The notes beneath the pieces are model-generated. The model was not told the origin of the DNA. It did no database searches and worked only from the letters and a program-made list of their open reading frames with translations. A stretch of DNA of 64,000 bases from Zea mays. Lineage: Eukaryota; Streptophyta; Magnoliopsida; Poales; Poaceae. Positions 56,114-64,000 of this stretch are shown piece after piece (position 1 is the first letter of the stretch; every line of letters begins with the position of its first letter). The translations under genes were made by a program, and so were the position numbers. Location: the NCBI RefSeq assembly GCF_902167145.1, contig NC_050096.1, forward strand, positions 271,892,622-271,956,621, written 5' to 3'.

Positions 56114-57350
56114 TGAGAGCACCTAGAGGGGGGGTGAATAGGTGATCCTGTAAAAACTTAACTTATAGCCACAAAAACTTGTTAAGAGTTAGCACAATAA
56201 TTGCCAAGTGGCTAAAGAGGAGATCTTGCACAATACGACAATCACAGAGAAGACACAGAGATTTATCCCGTGGTTCGGCCAAGTACAAAACTTGCCTACT
56301 TCCACCTTGTGGCGTCCCAACGGACGAGGGTTGCAATCAACCCTTCTCAAGCGGTCCAAAGACCCACTTGAATACCACGGTGTTTTTGCCTTGCTTATCT
56401 TTATCCCACTTGCGAGGAATCTCCACAGATTGGAGTCTCTCGCCCTTACACTTAAGATTCACAAAGAAGCACGGAGTAAGGGAGGGAAGCAACACACACA
56501 AATCCACAGCGAAATGCGCACACACACGGCCAAGAATCGAGCTCAAAGACTATCTCACAGTTTCTCACAAGAACAGAGCTCGAATCACTTAGAATCACAA
56601 ACGGATGCGCAAAGACTGAGTGTGGATGATCAAGAATGCTCAAAGGTTGCTTGGTGTCTCCCTCCATGCGTCTAGGGGTCCCTTTTATAGCCCCAAGGCA
56701 GCTAGGAGCCGTTGAGAACAAATCTGGAAGGCCATCTTTGCCTTCTGTCGTCGGGCGCACCGGATAGTCCGGTGCACACCGGACAGTGTCCGGTGACCGA
56801 TTCCTTTCCTTAATTGGCGAAGCCGACCGTTGCAGATGCGGGAGCCGTTGGCGCACCGGACATGTCCGGTGCACACCGGACAGTCTGGTGCCCCCTTCCG
56901 ACCGTTGGCTCGGCCACGTGTCCCGCGCAGATCGCGCGGTCGACCGTTGGCTCAGCCGACCGTTGGCTCACCGGACAGTCCGGTGCACACCGGACAGTCC
57001 GGTGAATTTTAGCCGTACGCCGTCAGCAAATTCCCGAGAGCGGCCTCTTCGGCCGAGGCAGCCTGGCGCACCGGACACTGTCCGGTGCACCATCGGACAG
57101 TCCGGTGCCCCAGACCGAAACAGCCTCTTGGCTGTACACAGCCAACTTTCTTCTTTTCTTCTTCTTCCTGTTTCTAACACTTAGACAAGTATATTAGTAC
57201 ACAAAACCAATGTACTAAGACTTAGAAACATACCTTTGCTCTAGATTTGCACTTTGTTCATCCATGGGCATTGATTCACGTTTAAGCACTTATGTTGACA
57301 CTTAATCACCAAAATACTTAGAAATGGCCCAAGGGCACATTTCCCTTTCA
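56114..57350 (-). repeat. 3' LTR of Copia element D
   Basis: This 1237-bp LTR reads TGAGAGCACC...TTTCCCTTTCA. It has a minus-strand TATA box (TTTTATA on plus, 56683-56689). Between 56757 and 57105 four groups of CACCGGACAGTCCGGTG-type palindromes occur. ATCTCCCCCTTTTTGG to its right is the polypurine tract of the minus strand. Confidence 0.92.
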
Positions 57351-58147
57351 ATCTCCCCCTTTTTGGTGATTTATGCCAACACAACATAAAGCAACTAGAA
57401 CAAGTGCAAAATCACTTCAAATAAAACTCAAATTGATTTTGATTCAATTTTGGCATATATGGATCATCCTTTGCCACCACTTGGTTTGTTTTTGCAAATC
57501 AAACTCAAATCTCTATCTCTAAGTCAAACACACATGTTGAAGCATAAAGAGAGTCATTCCAAAAGAGATTGATCAAAGATTTCAAAAACTCCCCCTATTT
57601 CCCATAATCAATACTTCTCCCCACAAGAAGCCAACTTTTGACAAGAGAGACAATAATAGAAAATAAAAGCGTTTGACAAAACAAAAACTCTATTCTACTA
57701 TTTTCAAAATCTCTCAAGTGGTAGCTGATCCATTTATCGCTTTGGCCTTTATTTTCTCCCCCTTTGGCATCAAGCACCAAAACGGGATCAATCTTGGCCC
57801 TATAACCCCATTGCCTCACCAAAATCTTCAATAAGAATACAAAGGCAATAAGAGTCTTAAAGATGAACTTGGAATAAGTTACCCTCTCATCGGAGTGCAG
57901 TGGAAGTCTTTCATGGTCCAAGTCCACCATTTCCCTTTCAATCCTCCTTCGAGACTAAATCATCAAACTCAAGCACATGGTTAGTCTCAGAGGGTCAAGT
58001 TGTAACACATCTCCCCCTAAACATGTGCAACACTTTGCAACGGACTTGTGAGGTCCAGGGAGTGTTTGTACAACTTGAGCACCATAGTAAAGCAACAAAA
58101 TGCAAAAAGGAACATGATCAAAAGCATAAATACATGTATGCTACAAT
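57351..58147 (-). other. 3' untranslated internal region of Copia element D
   Basis: This AT-rich 0.8 kb lies between the end of the RNase H frame and the 3' LTR. It starts (LTR side) with the polypurine tract and contains a CCCCCTTTGGCATCAAGCAC phrase shared with element C. No coding motif is seen. Confidence 0.8.
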
Positions 58148-61100
58148 TCAATCCAGGTTCCGCGAATCTAAGACATTTAGCTCACTACGCAACCTGCAAA
58201 AGGTCTTCTCATCTAGAGGCTTAGTGAAGATATCGGCTAGCTGGTTCTCGGTGCTAACATGAAACACTTCGATATTTCCCTTTTGCTGGTGGTCTCTCAA
58301 AAAGTGATGCCGGATGTCTATGTGCTTTGTGCGGCTGTGCTCAACAGGATTCTCCGCCATGCGGATAGCACTCTCATTATCACATAGGAGTGGGACTTTG
58401 CTCAGATTGTAGCCAAAGTCCCGGAGGGTTTGCCTCATCCAAAGCAGTTGCGCGCAACACTGACCTACGGCAACGTACTCGGCCTCAGCGGTGGATAGGG
58501 CAACAGAGGTTTGTTTCTTAGAGTTCCATGACACCAGGGACCTTCCTAAGAATTGGCACGTCCCCGATGTACTCTTCCTATCGACCTTACATCCAGCATA
58601 GTCGGAGTCTGAGTATCCAACTAAGTCAAAGGTAGACCCCTTTGGATACCAGAGCCCGAAGCAAGGCGTAGCAACCAAATATCTAAGAATTCGCTTCACC
58701 GCCACTAAGTGACACTCCTTAGGATCGGATTGAAATCTAGCAAACATGCATACGCTAAGCATAATATCCGGTCTACTAGCACATAAGTAAAGCAAGGAAC
58801 CTATCATTGACCGGTATGCTTTTTGATCAACGGACTTACCTCCTTTGTTGAGGTCGGTGTGTCCGTCGGTCCCCATCGGAGTCTTTGCGGGCTTGGCGTC
58901 CTTCATCCCAAACCGCTTTAGCAGATCTTGCGTGTACTTTGTTTGGGAGATGAAGGTGCCGTCCTTGAGTTGCTTCACTTGGAACCCAAGGAAGTAGTTC
59001 AACTCGCCCATCATCGACATCTCGAATTTCTGCGTCATCACCCTGCTAAACTCTTCACAAGACTTTTGGTTAGTAGAACCAAATATTATGTCATCGACAT
59101 AAATTTGGCATACGAACAAGTCACCATCACATGTCTTTGTAAAAAGAGTTGGATCGGCTTTCCCAACCTTGAAAGAATTAACAATTAGAAAGTCTCTAAG
59201 GCATTCATACCATGCTCTTGGGGCTTGCTTAAGTCCATAGAGCGCCTTAGAGAGCTTACACACGTGGTCGGGGTACCGTTCATCCTCGAAGCCAGGGGGT
59301 TGCTCCACGTACACCTCCTCCTTGATTGGTCCGTTGAGGAAAGCGCTCTTCACATCCATTTGGTACAACCTGAAAGAATGGTGAGCGGCATATGCTAGCA
59401 AGATACGAATGGACTCTAGCCTAGCCACAGGAGCGAAAGTCTCCTCAAAGTCCAAACCTGCGACTTGGGCATAACCTTTTGCCACAAGTCGAGCCTTGTT
59501 CCTCGTCACCACCCCGTGCTCGTCCTGTTTGTTGCGGAACACCCACTTGGTTCCCACAACATTTTGCTTCGGACGAGGCACCAGTGTTCAAACTTCATTG
59601 CGCTTGAAGTTGTTGAGCTCCTCCTGCATGGCCAACACCCAGTCCGGATCTAGCAAGGCCTCCTCTACCCTGAAAGGCTCAATAGAAGAGACAAAGGAGT
59701 GATGCTCACAAAAATTGACTAATCGAGATCGAGTGGTTACTCCCTTGCTAATATCTCCTAGAATTTGGTCAACGGGATGATCCCTTTGAATCATCGCTCG
59801 AACTTGGGTTGGAGGTGCCGGTTGCGCTTCTTCCTCCATCACTTGATCATCTTGTGCTCCCCCTTGATCAAGCGCCTCCACTTGAGGTACCTGTTCGTCA
59901 TCTTCGGTTGGGGGATGCACCATAGTTGAGGAAGAAGGTTGATCTCGTTCATCTTGTTCCTGTGGCCGTACTTCTCCAATCGCCATGGTTCGTATAGTGG
60001 CCGTCGGAACCTCTTCTTCATCTACATCATCACAATCAACAACTTGTTCTCTTGGAGAGCCATTAGTTTCATCAAATACAACGTCGCTAGAGACTTCAAC
60101 CAAACCCGATGATTTGTTGAAGACTCTATACGCCTTTGTATTTGAGTCATAACCTAACAAAAACCCTTCTACAGCTTTGGGAGCGAACTTAGAATTTCTA
60201 CCTTTCTTCACTAGAATGTAGCACTTGCTCCCAAATACACGAAAGTAAGATACATTGGGTTTGTTACCGGTTAGTAGCTCATACGAAGTCTTCTTGAGGA
60301 GGCGATGAAGATAGACCCTGTTGATGGCGTGGCAAGCTGTGTTCACGGCTTCCGACCAAAAACACTCGGGGGTCTTGAATTCTCCAAGCATTGTCCTCGC
60401 CATATCGATTAGCGTCCTGTTCTTCCTCTCTACCACACCATTTTGCTGTGGTGTGTAGGGAGCGGAGAACTCGTGCTTGATCCCTTCCTCCTCAAGAAAT
60501 TCCTCCACTTGAAGGTTCTTGAATTCGGACCCGTTGTCGCTCCTTATCTTCTTCACCTTGAGCTCAAACTCATTTTGAGCTCTCCTGAGGAAGCGCTTGA
60601 GGGTCCCTTGGGTTTCAGACTTATCCTGCAAAAAGAACACCCAAGTGAAGCGGGAAAAGTCATCAACAATAACTAAACCATACTTACTCCCTCCTATGCT
60701 CAGATAGGCGACGGGTCCGAAGAGGTCCATATGCAGCAGCTCCAGAGGTCTTGAAGTGGTCATCACATTCTTGCCGTGATGCGCTCCTCCCACTTGTTTA
60801 CCTGCTTGACAAGCTGCACAAGGTCTATCTTTTTCGAAATGCACGTTAGTCAAACCTATCACGTGTTCTCCCTTTAGAAGCTTGTGAAGGTTCTTCATCC
60901 CTACATGTGCTAAGCGGCGATGCCACAGCCAGCCCATGCTAGTCTTAGCTATTAAGCATGCATCTAGACCGGCCTCTTCTTTTGCAAAATCAACTAAATA
61001 AAGTTTGTCGTCTAATACTCCCTTAAAAGCTAGTGAACCATCACTTCTTCTAAAGACAGACACATCTACATTTGTAAATAGACAGTTATACCCCATCTGA

Positions 61101-61354
61101 CATAATTGACTAACAGATAGCAAATTATATCCAAGACTCTCTACTAAAAATACATTAGAGATAGAATGCTCATTAGAAATTGCAATTTTACCTAACCCTT
61201 TTACCTTGCCTTGATTCCCATCACCGAATATAATTGAATCCTGGGAATCTTTATTCTTGACGTAGGAAGTGAACATCTTCTTCTCCCCCGTCATATGGTT
61301 TGTGCATCCGCTGTCGATAATCCAGCTTGATCCCCCGGATGCATAAACCTGCAA
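58148..61354 (-). pseudogene. pol: pol of Copia element D with one nonsense codon
   Basis: Two frames in the same register, 61354-59588 and 59581-58148, are separated by a single TGA (59588-59590). The surrounding NEV-TLVPRP sequence suggests an original Trp. The upstream frame has protease (WIIDSGCTNHMTG), the pre-integrase zinc region (WHRRLAHVGMKNLHKL...CAAC) and the integrase core (LLHMDLFGPV, IRSDNGSEF, QQNGVVERKNRTL). The downstream frame has RT ([29 protein letters not shown] at 59090-59101) and RNase H ([28 protein letters not shown]). Domain order is protease, integrase, RT, RNase H, as in Copia. The single TGA truncates the product before RT. Confidence 0.92.
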
Positions 61355-61361
61355 GGCAAAT

Positions 61362-63743
61362 TTAGGCTTGGGACTTAGGTACCCAACTCTTGTTGGGTCC
61401 TACAAGGTTAGTGCAAATTTCCTTAGGGACCCAAATGCAAGTTTTGTCTCCCTTGCATTTTGCCCCTAACTTCCTTGCAATTACCTTCTTACCCTTTCTA
61501 CAAATAGCAAAGGGAGCATTGCAAGCATAATAAATGGTAGAAGGTTTGTTCACAACTTTTCTAGGAACATGAGCAAAATTTCTCCTAGGCATATGCACAA
61601 CATTTCTCCTACACATATCTCTATCATGCTTATAGGAAGAACTAGAAGCAAACATGGCATGAGAATCATAAACATGTGAATCAAAATCATTATAAGCATT
61701 TCTAGCATGTCTCCTATCATGGTACAAGAAAGCATGGTTCCTTTTAGCACTACTAGCCATAGGGGCCTTCCCTTTCTCCTTGACGAAGATGGGAGCCTTA
61801 TGGCTTGTTAAGTTCTTGGCCTCTCTCTTGAAGCCAAGACCATCCTTAATTGAGGGGTGTCTACCCACTGTGTAGGCATCCCTTGCAAATTTTATTTTAT
61901 CAACTTCACTCTTGCTAGTCTTAAGTTGAGCATTAAGACTAGCCACTTCATCATTTAGTTTTGAAATTGAAACTAAGTGTTCACTACAAGCATTAACATC
62001 AAAATCCTTACACCTAGTGCAAATTGTAATATTTTCAACACACGAGTTACTTGCTACTTCTAGTTTAGCAGTTAAAACATTAATTTCACCTTTTAAAGAA
62101 GAAATGGTTTCATTACAAGTAGAAAGTTCACAAGAAAGTATTCCATTTCTTTTAACTTCTAGAGCAAGTGAATTTTGTGTACTAACAAATTTATCATGTT
62201 CTTCATATAAAAGGTCTTCTTGTTTCTCTAAGATTCTATCCTTTTCATTTAAGGCATCAATCAATTCATTAATCTTAGCTATCTTAGTTCTATCCAATCC
62301 CTTGAATAAACTAGAGTAATCAATTTCATCCTCACTGGATTCATCATCACTAGAAGAATCATAAGTATTAGCATTACGAGTGATCACCTTCTTTTCCCTT
62401 GCCATGAGGCAAGTGTGATGCTCGTTGGGGAAGAGAGCCGATTTGTTGAAGGCAGTGGCGGCGAGTCCTTCGTCGTCGGAGTCGGACGAAGAGCAATCCG
62501 AATCCCACTCCTTTCCAAGGTGTGCTTCGCCTTTGGCCTTCTTGTAAACCTTCTTGTTCTCTTTCTTCCCATTTTTCCCTTGCTCCTGGTCACTATCATT
62601 TTCGGGACAGTTAGCAATAAAATGACCAAGCTTACCGCATTTGAAGCATGATCGCTTTCCCTTGGTCTTGGCCTTGCTTGGCTGTCCCTTTCGACCTTTT
62701 AGCGCCGTCTTGAATCTCTTGATGATGAGAGCCATCTCTTCATCATTAAGACCGGCAGCCTCAATTTGTGCCACCTTGCTGGGTAGCGCCTCCTTGCTCC
62801 TTGTTGCTTTTAGAGCAATGGGTTGAGGCTCGTGGAGTGGACCGTTCAACGCGTCGTCGACGTATCTTGCCTCCTTGATCATCATCCGCCCGCTCACGAA
62901 TTTTCCAAGTACTTCCTCGGGCGTCATCATCGTGTACCTGGGATTCTCACGAATATTGTTCACGAGATGAGGATCAAGAACGGTAAAGGACCTGAGCATT
63001 AGGCGGACGACGTCGTGATCCGTCCAACGCGTGCTTCCGTAGCTCCTTATTTTGTTGATAAGGGTCTTGAGCCGGTTGTAAGTTTGAGTTGGCTCCTCTC
63101 CCCTTATCATGGCGAATCGTCCAAGCTCGCCCTCCACCAACTCCATCTTGGTGAGCATGGTGATGTCGTTCCCCTCGTGAGAGATCTTGAGGGTGTCCCA
63201 TATCTGCTTGGCATTGTCCAAGCCGCTCACCTTATTGTACTCTTCCCTGCACAAAGACGCTAAGAGAACAGTAGTAGCTTGTGCATTTCTATGAATTTGT
63301 TCATTTATAAGCAAAGGGCTATCCGAGCTATCAAATTTCATTCCATTCTCCACAATCTCCCATATGCTTGGATGGAGAGAGAATAAGTGACTACGCATTT
63401 TGTGACTCCAAAATCCGTAGTCCTCCCCATCGAAGTGTGGAGGTTTGCCGAGAGGAATGGAAAGCAAATGTGAATTCGAACTATGTTGAATACGAGAATA
63501 ATCAAATGAAAAGTTCGAATTGACCGTCTTTTTATAGTCGTTGTCATCATCCTTTTGGGAAGAAGTAGACTCATCACTATCGTCGTAGTAGATGATCTCC
63601 TTGATGCGCCTTGTCTTCTTCTTCTTCCCTTCCTTTCGTCTATGCCCCGAGCCGGAGTCGGTAGGCTTGTCGTCCTTCGGCTCGTTGACGAAGGATTCCT
63701 TCTCTTTGTCGTTGATCACGATTCCCTTCCCCTTAGGATCCAT
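61362..63743 (-). CDS. gag: gag of Copia element D
   Basis: I chose the ATG at 63743 (MDPKGKGIVINDKEKES), about 34 bp from the primer site. The frame stays open further upstream but without a sensible start. The product of ~793 aa contains an acidic N-terminus, the Copia gag core (PPHFDGEDYGFWSHKMRSHL, ...RFAMIRGEEPTQTYNRL), a CCHC knuckle (CFKCGKLGHFIANCP, near 62600-62650), and a long coiled-coil-like and Ser/Asp-rich C-terminal part ending KSWVPKSQA. This extended tail is usual for SIRE-type elements. Pol follows 8 bases later in the +1 frame. Confidence 0.9.
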   Translation of the reverse strand: MDPKGKGIVINDKEKESFVNEPKDDKPTDSGSGHRRKEGKKKKTRRIKEIIYYDDSDESTSSQKDDDNDYKKTVNSNFSFDYSRIQHSSNSHLLSIPLGKPPHFDGEDYGFWSHKMRSHLFSLHPSIWEIVENGMKFDSSDSPLLINEQIHRNAQATTVLLASLCREEYNKVSGLDNAKQIWDTLKISHEGNDITMLTKMELVEGELGRFAMIRGEEPTQTYNRLKTLINKIRSYGSTRWTDHDVVRLMLRSFTVLDPHLVNNIRENPRYTMMTPEEVLGKFVSGRMMIKEARYVDDALNGPLHEPQPIALKATRSKEALPSKVAQIEAAGLNDEEMALIIKRFKTALKGRKGQPSKAKTKGKRSCFKCGKLGHFIANCPENDSDQEQGKNGKKENKKVYKKAKGEAHLGKEWDSDCSSSDSDDEGLAATAFNKSALFPNEHHTCLMAREKKVITRNANTYDSSSDDESSEDEIDYSSLFKGLDRTKIAKINELIDALNEKDRILEKQEDLLYEEHDKFVSTQNSLALEVKRNGILSCELSTCNETISSLKGEINVLTAKLEVASNSCVENITICTRCKDFDVNACSEHLVSISKLNDEVASLNAQLKTSKSEVDKIKFARDAYTVGRHPSIKDGLGFKREAKNLTSHKAPIFVKEKGKAPMASSAKRNHAFLYHDRRHARNAYNDFDSHVYDSHAMFASSSSYKHDRDMCRRNVVHMPRRNFAHVPRKVVNKPSTIYYACNAPFAICRKGKKVIARKLGAKCKGDKTCIWVPKEICTNLVGPNKSWVPKSQA

Positions 63744-63776
63744 CTCTTCGGGCGGTAAGTCCCTTTGTGAAGAGAA

Positions 63777-63790
63777 CGGCTCTGATACCA
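63777..63790 (-). other. primer-binding site of Copia element D
   Basis: On the minus strand TGGTATCAGAGCCG lies two bases inside the 5' LTR. It is complementary to the 3' end of plant initiator methionine tRNA, the standard Copia primer. Confidence 0.92.
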
Positions 63791-63792
63791 AT

Positions 63793-64000
63793 TGAGAGCA
63801 CCTAGAGGGGGGTGAATAGGTGATCCTGTAAAAACTTAACTTATAGCCACAAAAACTTGTTAAGAGTTAGCACAATAATTGCCAAGTGGCTAAAGAGGAG
63901 ATCTTGCACAATACGACAATCACAGAGAAGACACAGAGATTTATCCCGTGGTTCGGCCAAGTACAAAACTTGCCTACTTCCACGTTGTGGCGTCCCAACG
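63793..64000 (-). repeat. 5' LTR of Copia element D, cut by the window end
   Basis: The first 208 bp match 56114-56321 except for one fewer G in the G run and a G for C substitution in CTTCCA(C/G)GTTGTGG-type context. The remainder lies outside the window. Confidence 0.92.

Larger units (their letters stand above)
56114..64000 (-). mobile_element. Copia element D, Ji/Opie-like (SIRE type), nearly intact
   Basis: 3' LTR 56114-57350, polypurine tract, RT/RNase H, integrase, protease and gag reading leftward, primer site 63777-63790, then the start of the 5' LTR at 63793 cut by the window end. On the minus strand the LTR begins TGAAAGGGAAATGTGCCC, recalling Ji/Opie elements. The first ~207 bp of the two LTRs differ by one substitution and one G-run indel. 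It sits in gag of element E; GCAGG (56109-56113) is the likely left target duplication. Confidence 0.9.

Overview
The window looks like nuclear DNA of maize (Zea mays) or a very close relative. It holds one compact intron-bearing plant gene. The rest is almost entirely LTR retrotransposons nested inside one another, of the Tat-type Gypsy and SIRE/Opie-Ji-type Copia kinds that fill maize intergenic DNA. Family names are given only as likeness, because no library search was possible.

Layout. 1-1093: broken LTR pieces. 1094-9472: the only TE-poor island. It carries a six-exon gene for an MPS1/TTK-type spindle-checkpoint dual-specificity kinase (coding 1860-6752, predicted 772 aa), with a Tourist-like MITE and a SINE-like fragment in intron 4. 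9473-44314: one old minus-strand Copia element (C). Its two LTR ends and its target duplication GCCAT lie 34 kb apart because three later insertions split it: Gypsy element A (11934-25651), a solo LTR (27588-30048, duplication CTCCC) and Gypsy element B (30108-43758, duplication TATAG). 45411 to beyond the right edge: a third Tat-type Gypsy element (E) on the minus strand. Its pol is a single open 1509-codon frame, and it carries a separate five-exon gene on the opposite strand with its own TATA box. 56114-64000: a young Copia element (D, Ji/Opie-like) inserted in the gag of E. Its second LTR is cut by the window end.

Ages follow the nesting. Hand comparison of sampled LTR stretches gives about 7.5% difference for C, about 4.4% for A, about 2% for B and about 0.5% for D. 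A and B are inactivated by many nonsense codons, largely C-to-T or G-to-A. D has one nonsense codon. E pol has none.

The most interesting feature is the antisense intron-containing gene in E (46255-50023), which carries a Transposase_28 ('putative gypsy type transposon') type domain. Its decayed relatives are recognisable in the same antisense position in A and B, so three elements show three stages of loss. I see no rRNA, tRNA or CRISPR features. Apart from the kinase I see no other host gene.
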